Positions 32,515 to 44,219 of a DNA stretch of 64,000 nucleotides are shown piece after piece. Position 1 is the first letter of the stretch, and each line of letters starts with the position of its first letter. The notes beneath the pieces were generated by a model. The model worked only from the letters and a program-made list of their open reading frames with translations, did not search any database and had not been told where the DNA came from. A program made the position numbers and the translations under genes. The stretch comes from Gonatopus flavifemur. Taxonomy: Eukaryota; Arthropoda; Insecta; Hymenoptera; Dryinidae. The stretch covers positions 248,001 to 312,000 of the forward strand of contig JAFFJZ010000043.1 of assembly GCA_018340375.1 (NCBI GenBank). Reading direction: 5' to 3'.

Positions 32515-32885
32515 CACGGAGAAGAAGGAATTCGCTGTGGCAGCGAAATCTACTTTTGCTGGGTTCCTTTTGCCAGAGCAGCAAATTTTTTGCTGTGACA
32601 GCAAACTATTTGCTGTCCCAGCAATCTTGTTAGCTGCGACAGCGATTTTTTTAGCTGTGGCAGCAAAAAATGTTTGCTATCCCAGCAAAATTTGTTTGCT
32701 ATTCTATATATAATACTGAAAATTTGCTGGCGGAGCAAACATTTTTTGCTGCCACAGCTAAAAAATTGCTGTCGTAGGTAACACGATTGCTGTTATAGCA
32801 AATTTTTAGCTAGGTGAGCAAAAAATTTTGTTATTCTATATATAATACCTCGATTTGCTGCGTCAGCAAATTTTTTCTCTCCGTG
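32515..32885. mobile_element. Hairpin-array CAC element, copy 1
   Basis: Ends cacggagaagaaggaattcg and the reverse complement of cacggagagaaaaaatttgc; CA duplicated on both sides. The interior is a chain of small palindromes of the form TTTGCTG-NNNN-CAGCAAA. Copy 2 is at 33171-33540. Confidence 0.9.
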
Positions 32886-33170
32886 CATTATCTAATTTCC
32901 CTAGTAAAAATGAATCATATAAGAACATACATAAAGCATATAGAAACCATACATGGTCATATATGACCATATATAATTCATACGCAATCCATATTGAATC
33001 CGTATATGATCATATATGGCCCATACAGAATCCATATATGACCTTTCGATGCAAGACTTTCCCATACATGTGAAAAATTTCTGTCACATATGAAGTATTT
33101 TTCGTATGTGGATTTTATATGGATTATATATGAGTCATATATGATCTCCTAAGCCAACCAGCATGAAGAG
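32886..33170. repeat. CATATATG-rich palindromic spacer
   Basis: Between the two hairpin-array elements, words such as tcatatatgaccatatat and atgatcatatatggc recur in both orientations. Probably a separate degenerate repeat; a ccctagtaaaaatg motif at about 32900 resembles a CCC-type left end. Confidence 0.5.
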
Positions 33171-33540
33171 CACGGAGAAAAAGGAATTCGCTGTGGCAGC
33201 GAAATCTACTTTTGCTGGGTTCCTTTTGTCAGAGCAGCAAATTTTTTGCTGTGACAGCAAACTATTTGCTGTTCCAGCAATCTTGTTAGCTGCGACAGCG
33301 AATTTTTAGCTGTGGCAGCAAAAAATGTTTGCTATCCCAGCAAAATTTGTTTGCTATTCTGTATATAATACTGAAAATTTGCTGGCGGAGCAGACATTTG
33401 TTGCTGCCACAGCTAAAAAATTGCTGTCGTAGGTAACACGATTGCTGTTATAGCAAATTTTTAGCTAGGTCAGCAAAAAACTTTGCTATTCTATATATAA
33501 TACCTCGATTTGCTGCGTCAGCAAATTTTTTCTCTCCGTG
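33171..33540. mobile_element. Hairpin-array CAC element, copy 2
   Basis: About 97% identical by eye to 32515-32885 in the same orientation. It is flanked by AG on both sides rather than CA, so it is an independent insertion and not a tandem duplication. Confidence 0.9.
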
Positions 33541-33865
33541 AGAAAAACGGAAAACGTGATACTGCCAACCAGAAATTGGACTATGGTTTTCATATCTCGT
33601 TAGCAATCTCTTCAACTCATCTCTGGTTCTACATATATGCACCTCTTGTTTATTATCTTAGGTTATCATATTCGACACCCGTCATGTTACAGGTTGGTTA
33701 AAAAGTTCCTGCGCTCACCAAGAGATAGCACTGCTAGCTCAAAACTTTTTTTTCTCAAGTTGGTATATCTGTCCTGAGAACACATGCAAAGTTACAAGTC
33801 ATTCTGTCAATTCATTCTTTGTTTGCAAGCCATTTGAAGTTGACGTGTCATTGATTTTTCTTAAT

Positions 33866-34346
33866 ATGGAAAAAATTGAATATCGTTCAGTCATTAGATT
33901 CTTTGTTTTGAAGGGTTTAAAAGCAAAGGAAATTTATGAACAATTGTTAGAAGTGTATAAGGAGTCTTCACCTACAAAACGCACCGTTGAATTTTGGGCT
34001 GGTGAATTTAAACGTGGTCGTACTAGCCTTGAAGACGATCCACGCGAAGGACGACCAAAAATTGCAACCACAGCAGAAATCATTGAGCATGTACATAATA
34101 TGGTTAGTGAAGATCCAAATTTGACTAAGCGTGAAATTGCTAATGCCATAGGCATCTCAGACGAACGAGTACTCCATATTTCACATGAAGAATTACGTAT
34201 GTAAAAACTGTTTGGAAGTTAGTGCCGCACACGTTAACAATTCAACAAAAACTGGATCGAACACAAATTTCTCAGCATAATTTGGAGCGTTTCAAGCAGA
34301 ATAAAACCGACTTCTTGCGTCGTTTTATAACTATGGATGAGACTTG
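33866..34346 (+). pseudogene. Mariner 2 transposase, N-terminal half
   Basis: Starts MEKIEYRSVIRFFVLKGLKA with the helix-turn-helix domain, FKRGRTSLEDDPREGRP and NAIGISDERVLHI. A TAA interrupts it at 34202-34204 where the family has Lys, and a small indel follows. The frame then recovers up to MDET just before the RTE insertion. Confidence 0.92.
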
Positions 34347-37300
34347 ACATGTTTCAATACTTCCCGAGGAAATGAAACCTTTTTCCTAACCTGGAATATT
34401 ATGTAACAAAAACAAACAAACAAATTAATAAATACATGATGGCGCTCTCTCGGGTAAAATATTCCGGAGGTAAACTAGTCTCCCGTTCGGATCTCCGGGT
34501 GGAGGCTGCTCGAGGAAGCTTCATCAGCAAGGAACGAAAACCGAAGAATAGGATAGGGAAAAGAAACAACATTCTTCGAGTCGGAGCGTGGAATGTTAGA
34601 TCACTGAGGCAAGCGGGAAAATTAGAAAATTTGAAATTAGAAATGAATAGGTTGAATATAGACGTAATGGGGATTAGCGAAATGAGATGGCTACAAGAGG
34701 GCGATTTCTGGAGTGGGGATTATAGAATAATTCATACAGGATCGAAGAACGGTCAAGCAGGTGTAGGAATTGTAATGCATAAAAGAGTAGGAAATAGAAT
34801 AGAAAATTATTTGCAACATAATGAACGTGTGATGATGGTTAGAATCAGAACAAAACCGGTAGACACAGTCATAGTCCAAGTATACATGCCCACATCTGCA
34901 TATTCGGAGGAAGATATTGAAAAAACGTACGAAGAAATAGAAGAAGTGATAGAATATGTGAAGGGAGAAGAGAATTTGATAGTGATGGGGGATTGGAATG
35001 CGGTAGTAGGACAAGGAAAAGAGGACAACATTATAGGAGATTTCGCGTTAGGGAGGAGAAACGATAGAGGACAACGTTTAGTCGAATTTTGTGAACATCA
35101 TGAGATGGTTATCACAAACACTTTATTCGAAAATCATCCAAGAAGAATCTACACTTGGAAAATGCCAGGAGATACAGCAAGATACCAAATTGATTACATA
35201 TTAGTGAAACAAAGATTTAGAAACCAAGTGAAAAACTGTAAAACTTATCCCGGTGCAGATATAGATAGTGATCATAATATGTTGATGATGGAATGTTCTC
35301 TGAAATTCAAATCTCTGAAGAAGGAAAGGAAAATGCAGAAAAGATGGAATTTGAAGAACCTCAAGCAAACCAAACCCATGAGGCATTCGAGAAAATGTTG
35401 GATGAAAAATTGGGAGATCAAAAAGAGAAAGACTTGGGAATAGAGAGGAGATGGACAAAGATGAAGGGGAATATAAGAGAATGTGCGGATAAGATTTTGA
35501 AGAATGATGGAGTAGAAGCTAAAAACCCATGGATAACGGGAGAAATTTTAGAATTGATGAATGAAAGAAGAAAATACAAGAATAATGATAGCCAAGAAGG
35601 CCAGCAACGATACAAATCATTGAGAAATAAAATAATGAGAGAATCAAAGCAAAAGAACAGTGGTTAGAAGAGAAATGTCAGGAAATAGAAATAAGATTGC
35701 ATTTAGGAAAAATAGATGAAGCATATAGGATTATTAAAAGATTTTTCGGACAAATGAAATCTAGAAGCAATAAGATTAAAAACTCTCTAGGACGACAATT
35801 GATAAAAACGGAAGAGAAAATAGAACAGTGGATCAATCATTTGGAAGACTTGTATAGAGGAAACGATGATATAGCACTATTAGAGAAGGAGGAGGATGTA
35901 GATGAGGAAGAATTGGGAGATTCGATATTGAGATCAGAATTCGACAAGGCTTTGAAAGAATTGAAAAATAATAAAGCGCCAGGCATAGATGGCATAAGTG
36001 CGGACCTTATAAAAGCCTCCAGTGAAGGAACTCGCGACGCACTGTTTGAATTGATTAGAGATATGTACGAAAAAGGAGAAGTACCGGAAGATTTCCAAAA
36101 GAATAAAATTGTCGCTATCCCGAAAAAACAAGGGGCAGACAAATGCGAGAACTACAGAACGATCAGTTTAACTTCACATGCTTCGAAAATACTGACCAAA
36201 ATTATATACAGGAGGATGGAAAATAAAATAGAGAGTAGATTGGCAGAGGATCAGTTTGGTTTTAGAAAAAATAGGGGAACGCGAGAAGCAATCTTAGCAC
36301 TCAGGGCAGTGATAGAGAAAAGGATAGCGCTGAAGAAATCTGTGTACATAGGTTTTGTAGATATACAAAAGGCTTTCGATAATGTGGACTGGGAGAAGAT
36401 GTTTGCGATCCTGAAGAAGGTGGGAATAAATTATAAAGATAGAAGAATAATATACGAATTATATAAGAATCAAAGTGCAATAATAGACATAGAAGGTCAG
36501 GAAGGTGAAGCACAAATAAGAAGAGGGGTGAGACAAGGATGCTCATTATCGCCACTGATGTTCAATTTATATATAGAAGAAGCAATGAACGAAGTGAAGG
36601 AGGAAATTCAATCGAAACCACAGATTCAGGGAGAAAATATAAGTATGTTGAGATTCGCGGATGACATAGCTATATTCGCCACGAGTAGTACTGAGTTAGA
36701 AAATATTCTCAACACCATGAGAACAATATTATTGGAAAACTATTGTATGAATATAAATAAAGACAAAACAAAATTCATGATGTGTACAGCAGCGAAAACA
36801 GCTAGAAGAACGAGAATCAAAATAGATACCGAGACAATTGAACAGGTGAAAGAATTCAAATATCTAGGAAGCATAATTACAGAGAACGGCAAAAGCGAAA
36901 GAGATATAAGAGCAAGAAAAGCACAAAGGAAACAGGCTTTTTATCAAAAGAGACAGTTTTTATGCTCAAAAAATATAAGCTTGGAAGTAAGGAAGAAATT
37001 CTTGAAAAGTTACGTTTGGAGCACAGCATTATATGGTTGCGAAACTTGGACAATGGGGAAAACTGATCAACGAAGACTTGAAGCTTTTGAAATGTGGTGT
37101 TATAGGAGGATGCTCAGAATAAAATGGATAGACAAAGTCAAAAATGAAGAAGTACTCGAGCAGATAAATGAAGAAAGAAATCTTTTGAAACACATCGTGA
37201 AAAGGAGAAGCAATCTTATAGGACACACATTAGGGCATGAGAGTTCATTGAAAACAATATTGGAAGGGAAAATGAATGGTAAAACTGGTAAAGGTAGACC

Positions 37301-37441
37301 TAGAGCAAGTTATATGAAGCAAATCGTACAAGACAAGGGATGTAGTAGATATGTAGAAATATCAACGTTTGGCGGATAATAGACAGGGGTGGAGGGTTTC
37401 ATCAAACCAGTCGTAAGACTGATTACTTCATGATGATGATG
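34347..37441 (+). mobile_element. RTE-like non-LTR retrotransposon
   Basis: A 3.1-kb insertion flanked by a 14-bp target duplication, atggatgagacttg (34333-34346 and 37442-37455), which are codons of the mariner transposase. The 3' end is a short (GAT)n tail, and only about 60 nt separate it from the stop codon, as in RTE/BovB-type elements. Endonuclease precedes reverse transcriptase. Confidence 0.93.
34436..37379 (+). pseudogene. RTE endonuclease-reverse transcriptase, two frameshifts
   Basis: About 980 codons in three frames. 34436-about 35350: apurinic-type endonuclease with GAWNVRSL, ISEMRW, GDWNAVVG, IDYILV and SDHNM. The frame shifts at about 35340-35360 into 35293-35667 and again near 35645 into the frame open to 37379, which carries the RT (NKAPGIDGISADLIK, GFVDIQKAFD, RFADDIAIF, then CETWTMGK...). 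All catalytic motifs are present, so the damage is limited to two indels. ORFs of this kind are often annotated in insects as craniofacial-development-protein-2-like, which reflects the endonuclease domain. Confidence 0.93.
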
Positions 37442-38017
37442 ATGGATGAGACTTGGATCCACCACCATGATCCTAAATTGAAACCAGAACGTTTACCGTG
37501 GACTGAAGCTGGTTGTTCAGCTCCAAAGCAGGTGAAGTCACAACGATCAACAAAGAAGGTTATGGCATCAGTTTTTTGGGATGCAAAAGGAATTTTGTTC
37601 ATTGATTATCTTCAGAAAGGTAAAACAATCAACTCCGAATATTACTGCAGCCTTTTGGATCAGCTAGATGAAAAAATTCGTGAGAAAAGACCTGGTTTAA
37701 AGAAGGAAAAAATCATTTTCCATCAAGATAATGCACCTGCTCACAAAAGTGTTTTGACGATGGCTAAATTCAAAGAACTCAAGTACGAATTGCTTGAACA
37801 TCCACCGTATTCGCCAGATTTGGCTCCTAGCGACTACTATCTCTTCAGAAATCTCAAACAATTCCTTCGTGGAAAGCATTCGTCGAATGAAGAGGCCATA
37901 GCAGCCGTAGACGGTTATTTTGCAGAGCTTCCGGAAAACCATTATAAGGATGGAATGAAATCATTGGAAGATCATTGGAACAAGTGTATTGAACTTCTAG
38001 GAGATTATATTGAATAA
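37442..38017 (+). pseudogene. Mariner 2 transposase, C-terminal half
   Basis: An open frame from the second copy of MDETW to the stop at 38017. Catalytic residues are intact: D in MDETW, D in HQDNAPAH, D in APSDYYLF, with 34 residues between the last two. It lacks the DNA-binding half, so it is not functional, although the (ATG)n tail of the RTE element supplies in-frame Met codons directly upstream. Confidence 0.92.
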
Positions 38018-38262
38018 AAAAATATATCTCGTAACAAAAACAGTATTCTTTCATTTCGAGCGCAGAAACTTTTCAACCAACCTGTATGTAGCCCATCTTA
38101 CTTGGCTCGAGCTCTGGACTACTAGTCCCACTTACTGTTGGGGTATCCCCCATACCTTCACATTTACTACTTACAATTGGAATTTTATAAAATACGCAAG
38201 AATCCAGAATTCTCCATATCTCAGTTTTAATTCTTCACTTGAGACTTGAGAATTTATAAAAA

Positions 38263-38390
38263 CCCGTGTGGAAAAAATCTCCAAAACTATATAGAATTGT
38301 ACACAACAATAAATTTTCATACAATTTTATACGATTTGTATACAATTTCTGTCCAATTATATACATTTGCGGACATTTTTTCCACATGGG
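38263..38390. mobile_element. Miniature element, CCCATGTG family (128 bp)
   Basis: Starts cccgtgtggaaaaaatctcc and ends gacattttttccacatggg, with gtatacaatt words inside. A relative of 9873-9940 and 57045-57370. The flanks do not match exactly. Confidence 0.7.
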
Positions 38391-39361
38391 ACTAATAAAT
38401 TGTAAGGAAATTTAATGCACTATAGAAGCTCTCGGCAGTCCTTTCTCACACCAGAAGTGGGTTTTCTGCAAGAGCCTTTCTGAAAGTAACCTTTCTCAAA
38501 AATGCAGGAAATAATCCAAGTATCACTCTCAAGATCAATGAGATCTTGATTGATACTTTGAATGTTACTCATCAATGCCAATATGATATTCAATCAAATT
38601 CAAAGACAAATTATCTGTTGAAAATTAATAATACACTCGAAATAATAGGGGAGAGTGGAGGCAGTTCGCTTTATTACCTATTCTTCTGATCTTCCCATTC
38701 CTTTTGCCCGTTTGATGTATCCCTTTACTGGTTTCAAGTCAGATGATAATCGTAAATGTCAGTAGTCTTCGTCAGGGGTCTTTGTTGTTGCTCGTAAACC
38801 CGTTGTAAACCATGTATACCAACAACAGGAAAAGAAAATAGAGAGAGGAAGAAAAACAGGAGCAGAGGGAGATGAAAGAAAGTTGGGCAAGAGAATAGAG
38901 GAGTTGAAGATCAAAAAGAGAGGCAAGAAGGAGGTCCTTTTCTCCTCTGTTTAACTGACACATTTATTACCGCCGATAAACGCTCCAGTTGTAGACGTGT
39001 CACTTGGTTCTAGATAAACCTTCCTCGAACCTTGCAACAGCGGTCGCAGAACAGAGTAAGTACCATATACATATTGGTAAAAGCTGCACCAAGGATAACG
39101 CACCAACATAATGTAATATCATGTAAAGAGGCCACTGGTCTGGCAAGAGAGTTGAAGACGAAGGGAGAGAGGAAAATTTATGAGCAATGAAAAGTATCAT
39201 TCGAATTCGGAAGTAGAACTGCTATTTGTGGGGTAGTTACGACATGGAGAAGTTTTTGTTGTATTCCTTTTTCCTCTCAGTCCCCCTTCCCCTTTTGTTT
39301 TGCAAGGATCAAATCTTGGAACAATGAGGAAACGAAGTTTCATTTCTCAAAGTTTGCAGAT
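38391..39361. other. No recognised gene
   Basis: AT-rich, with a purine-rich stretch around 38820-38940. No supported feature. Confidence 0.4.
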
Positions 39362-39748
39362 AAAGAGTGACCGCAAAAAAGAGTATTTTTGCGCCTATTT
39401 TTTGGAACCGCGAGTTTCAGGTTGAAATGGATTCTAACAAATCCTCTATGTTGATCATTAGCGAGGGGATACCATTCTCCGGTGAGCATAACACTGGTTT
39501 TGGAGGTGAATTAATATCAATTTTCGATCAAGATTATATAAAAAAGTCTATAAGTTTTCCATAGAAAAGAATCGGTTCTGTTAAGAATCTATCGATTCTG
39601 TCGATTCCTGTCTCTCTAAAACAATTGTTGTGCTCATCAGGAAATGGTATTCCCTTGCATATGATCGACATAGGGTATTTTTCAGAATGCATTTCAACCT
39701 GAAACTCGCGGTCCTAGAAAAACAGGCGATTTTTGCGCTTACTCTTTT
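39362..39748. mobile_element. AAAGAGT TIR element, copy 1
   Basis: Left end aaagagtgaccgcaaaaaag and right end the reverse complement of aaagagtaagcgcaaaaatc; arms of about 65 bp include ccgcgagtttcaggttgaaatg. Copy 2 lies at 43460-43867. The ORFs on both strands are by-products. Confidence 0.8.
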
Positions 39749-40508
39749 CAGACGATACAAAAAACGGAAGTAGAACGAATCACAAATCAAACTGCGAAAT
39801 ATAAACTGCGAGAGTCGGGAGAATCTGTCTCTTTCAATAGCTTTTCTTGTCAATATAAGGATTTGTTATATCTATTTGAAATGTATCAACTTTAATTGAA
39901 TTAGTTCGAAATCTAGGATCGATTATCAGCATAATAACAAACTTTTTCTCAAACGTTCTAAATGTGGTTTGAAATGCAATTCCGATCATCTCTGGATATG
40001 ATTTACAGGAGAGCTCTGTAGATTCGGACGAGTTTTTCTTGTTGGCCACAAAATCTTCCGAGAGAGAAAGATTCCACGTATTTCCAGACGCCTTCCACAT
40101 AACTATTTATGTCTTGCGATCTCTTTTAGACGAGTTCAAGATATCTAAATACGTTGCATAAGACATCTTAAACTCGTCTAAAAAATATCACAAGACACGA
40201 ATTGTTATGTTTGGACAAGGTTGGAATGTCAGAGTTCTACCATGCTAATCGCAAATGAATCAGCAGTACTAATATAGTTGTGAATATCTTACTGGCCCTT
40301 ATGTAATATGTTTTTAGCATTCCAATTTCTTGCTAGCTTTGGGAGCTTTAGTAGCTTTGCATTTGCCAATACTGGCAGCTCTGGTGACAATACTGAATCA
40401 GTATCGGTCCGAGTGTCTCTTTCGTCATGGGTAGTAGTGGATTTGCAATTGGCATAAGTAAGTCAAGTTGCTTCAATGCTCGCCTAGCGGAATACTAGAC
40501 ACTAGCTT
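39749..40508. other. No recognised gene
   Basis: Includes an agatatct/aagacatctt cluster at about 40105-40200 with the inverted pair tttagacgagtt / aactcgtctaaa. Confidence 0.4.
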
Positions 40509-40703
40509 CCCTAGTAGAAACGCCTAGGCACTCACGAATTTTGTAACGCTCACGCTAGCAAAATACTAGACACTTGCGAGTGCCTCACCAAATACTTGCA
40601 AGTATTACGAGCGCTTTACAAGTATTTAGTGAGGCTCTTGTAAGTAATTTCGCCAGCGCGAGAGTTACAAAACTCGTGAATGCCTAGAGCACTTCTACTA
40701 GGG
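40509..40703. mobile_element. CCC...GGG foldback element, copy 3
   Basis: ccctagtagaaacgcctagg at the left, gcacttctactaggg at the right, TT on both sides. A further partial copy follows directly (about 40704-40838) and again ends in tctactaggg, so two insertions or a partial duplication lie head to tail. Confidence 0.8.
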
Positions 40704-40838
40704 TTACAAGGGCCTCACTAAATACTTGTGAAGTACTCGTAATACTTGCAAGTATTTGGTGAAGCACTTACAAATGTCTAGTATTTCTCTAGCGCAAGCG
40801 TTACAAATCTGGTGGATGCCTAAACGTCTCTACTAGGG

Positions 40839-41717
40839 TTATAATTGGAAAGTACAGAGTGAAAAAAACACCGTAAATGCTCTGAAGAAACCAAACCCGT
40901 GTTATGGTGTTGAAATAACTCCACTTAGAGTCGAGCTGACATAATTTGATGTTGAATTCGACCACATTTGGGTTGGACTCCATTTCGCATTGCTGATTTT
41001 CTTCAGTGTACCGTATTTCAGCAATAGTCTCTTAATAGTCCCACTCAAAATTCATTAGAATCAATTGAGAGATGAACCATGGCTGAAAAAAATGGTTGGC
41101 AACCGATATTATTCGACAATAAATCAAAAGCATGCCTTCATTGCGTTTGAATGAATCAAATGCAATAAAACCCATGGTTGATTCATGGGTCAATGATTGT
41201 ATCAAATAAAGTTAAGGGAAGTAAAAATAGTGAAAGTGGACGAATAAGGGCTGAATTTTGTGAAGAAATTTGAGGTTTTCGTGAATACTGCTATTACAGG
41301 AACATCTTTCATTATGATTATCTTGATTAGGATGAAATTTTTCATCAAAGTTGTGAGCCAAAGTAATAGTGGGTCCGTATCAGATCCGGTTTGATTGATT
41401 TAAAAGTACTCAAAAAGGAAGAAAAGTTTCGCAAAGGTATGATGACTCTATATAAATTTTGGCTGAATCGGTAAAAAAATGAGACATTGGGGAAAAATTT
41501 TTTCCTCTAAATCGCTAATACTTTCCAATTAAATGAAATCAATTGAAGACACTATACGTCTATATATTGGCAGAATGTTTCATGTGCACCACGATGTGGA
41601 GATTTTTCAAGTGTTTTCAGATTTTATAGTATTAAAAATTCGACGCTTCACCGAAGGAAACAATAAAGCCGATATTCTTTTTTTTTAGTGAAAGGAAGTT
41701 GGAAACCTCTTATCTAT
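40839..41717. other. No recognised gene
   Basis: AT-rich. The 60-codon minus ORF at 40801-40983 is not supported. Confidence 0.4.
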
Positions 41718-41887
41718 CCTATAGTAAAAATGCTCTAGTGATTTACAAGTTTTGTAACGCTCAACTAGCCAAAACCTAGACGCTTGTAAGTGCCTCATAG
41801 GGTTCTGGTGAGGTACTTGCCAGTGTCTAGTATCTGGCTATTTGAGCGGTACAAAACTCGTCAATAACTAGAGCATTTCTACTTGGG
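41718..41887. mobile_element. CCC...GGG foldback element, copy 4
   Basis: Left end tcctatagtaaaaatgctc, right end gagcatttctacttggg, arms around taacgctcaactagcc; TA may be duplicated. Closest to copy 1 at 2910. Confidence 0.75.
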
Positions 41888-41973
41888 TATGTATGAGAAT
41901 GTCATTTATAATGAATTATTCATTAAATAAAATGACCTACCTTGCAATGTGTATCCAAGACGCAAAGATGATA

Positions 41974-42367
41974 CACTGAGAAAAGGATTTAGTTATAGTT
42001 AGAACTATAATATAGAAATGAATATTTAGTTATAATTACCGACATACAGAGTCACAACTAAGGCTGGCCTCCCATGGACCGGAATTCGTTCCGGCGGAAT
42101 GAAAATTGAGCCAATGCACAATTTTTTATAGATTTCTGATAGAACGCTCTAAAAGAAATTGTGAAAGCGATTGGTTTAAAGTCATTCCGCCGGAACGAAT
42201 TCCGGTCCATGGGAGGTTAGCCTAAGGCCTTCGGTTATAGTTACCAAACTTGAGTTATTATTACCAAATCCTGGTAATAGTTACCAAATCTAGGTAATAA
42301 TAAACCAAGTACGTATTTGAGGTAACCGAATCACTTTGGTAACTATAACTTGGTTCTTTTTTCAATG
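41974..42367. mobile_element. CAC-type TIR element with nested element
   Basis: Starts CACTGAGAAAAGGATTTAG and ends ...ttcttttttcaatg; TA duplicated on both sides. Repeated ggttatagttaccaa words fill the interior, which is interrupted by the element at 42062-42222. Confidence 0.8.
42062..42222. mobile_element. PIF/Harbinger-type MITE (TAA duplication)
   Basis: Near-perfect arms of about 42 bp, ggctggcctcccatggaccg at the left and the reverse complement of ggctaacctcccatggaccg at the right. TAA duplicated (42059-42061, 42223-42225). A 3-bp TWA duplication with GG-type ends fits PIF/Harbinger. Confidence 0.8.
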
Positions 42368-42369
42368 TA

Positions 42370-43459
42370 ATAATTAGCTATAAACCAGATGAGTTATCTA
42401 TAGACTCTGCGAATGGTTGAACTGTCCAAGCTTTGCTAACTTAATAAATGACTGACTGTACATTCTTACATTCATTGTACATATGGACGTATGTATATGC
42501 ATAAAATGAAAAGAACCATTTCACGTCTGTGTGGGTTATTACAAATTAAGGTTAAAGTCTTTGGCATGGAGCCAGGCATTTCACCTAGGCCGACCGTCAG
42601 CATGCCGGTGGTTGCACATGAGCATGCAAAAGCACTGTCATTAAGAATTTTTATGATTGTTACAGTTATTATTATAAACTTTATTATCTTCTTCATTTTT
42701 TCTCATTCTTGCTCACTTTTTCTAGTGAATTTATAATAATTCATGCACCAGACTTTCATTTATTCATACCTCTGATATACGCGGAACAAACATATAGCAG
42801 CAGCAGCCAAGGCCTGACACGGACAAGGGCAGTGATGAAATTCGTTTCTGCAGCTGGATTTTAGTTACTGAAGTGAAAAAATTTACAGTGATAACTAATC
42901 TGTTTGCTTTAGCAGCGAAAACTTAGCTGCTTGAACTCAATTTTGTTTCGGGAATCATAAAAAAGAGGGAAAAATATCACACCATCAAACAGTTATTTCC
43001 AAGATAATATCATTTCCCTTTCATAACACATGGAGAAAATTTTAATAGCACCAACTCCAATAGGGGTGTATGAGTAGGGAGTTTTTCGAGTTTAATCGAA
43101 AATTCAAATGCACCATTCTGTTTTGGAATGGTCAAACTTTGGGTTAATGAATTGAAGAAGCTTTATGCTACAATAACTACATGTTTTTGCTATAGCAACA
43201 GTTTTTGTCCGCAGTGTATGCATGGAGGAGCAATAAAATAAGAAGTTAAATAATAAAATAATAAGAAAGAAAATAAGTTTGCATTTGATTCCATACAAGG
43301 TATAAAAGTTGAAATTTGTAGAACCTTAAATATGCCATCTTGAAGAGCAGGAATTCAACTTAATTTCAAAATACATGAACGCACGCGAATCTCAAGCTGA
43401 TGCGCTAGTTTATCAGTTCTTCGGAAACCGAAAAGTTCGGGTGAGATGGGGAATGCACT
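42370..43459. other. No supported gene
   Basis: Overlapping short ORFs occur on both strands at 42472-42736; the minus one starts with a signal-peptide-like stretch. No splice structure or family could be found, so no gene is called. Confidence 0.4.
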
Positions 43460-43867
43460 AAAGAGTGACCGCAAAAAAGAGTACTTTTTCGCCTATTTTT
43501 TGGAACCGCGAGTTGAAATGGATTCAGGTTGAAATGGATTCAGGTTGAAATGGATTCTAACAAATCCTCTACGTTGACCATTAGCGAGGGGAAAACATTT
43601 TCCGGTGAGCATAACACTAGTGTTGAAGGTGGAGTAGTATCAATTTTCGATCAAGATTATATAAAAATGTATAAGTTTTCCATAGAAAAGAGTCGGTTCT
43701 GTCAAGAATCTATCGATTCTGTCGATTTCTGTCTCTCTAAAACCCTTGTTGCGCTCACCAGGAAATGGTATTCCCTTGCAAATGATCGACATACGGTATT
43801 TTTCAAAATGCATTTCAACCTGAAACTCGCGGTCCTAGAAAAACAGGCGATTTTTGCGCTTGCTCTT
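43460..43867. mobile_element. AAAGAGT TIR element, copy 2
   Basis: Same ends and interior as 39362-39748, about 90% identical by eye, with a tandem triplication of ggttgaaatggattc near the left arm. Confidence 0.8.
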
Positions 43868-44219
43868 TGTTGAAAGGAATATAGATTGAAATTCAAATGA
43901 GGATATTCATTCATTAGGCACTCATCAGTATACGTAGTATACTCAGCACAAAGTGCCTATTGCACCCGTTCTCGCACTCTTTGACCGTATCTTTTGAAAT
44001 ATTTCAAGAATCCAATTGGGAGTTGCACAGTTTTTCATTTCATGCAATACTGATTAATATTCCGTGGGGTTGTCTGTGTGTCTGGCTGGCTGTCTGTCTG
44101 TATCAGGGATAACTGAGGACGGAGTGGGCTGAATCGGTTGAAATTGAAGGGGGACCTTCCTGGAACCCTTCCCCAGGGCCCATTTTATGTACATCAGACG
44201 AGTCCTTCTAGTTTTTTCG
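43868..44219. other. No recognised feature
   Basis: Contains a (ctgt)n-like stretch near 44080. Otherwise unremarkable. Confidence 0.4.

Larger units (their letters stand above)
33690..38084 (+). mobile_element. Mariner element 2 interrupted by an RTE retrotransposon
   Basis: Inverted ends caggttggttaaaaagttcc and caggttggttgaaaagtttc; TA duplicated (33688-33689, 38085-38086). Without the insertion at 34347-37441 it is about 1.3 kb, a normal mariner size. Confidence 0.95.

Noticed and set aside
42472..42736. Overlapping ORFs on both strands, one with a signal-peptide-like start
   Set aside because: Coding on both strands of one short stretch is more likely compositional; no splice signals or conserved motif.
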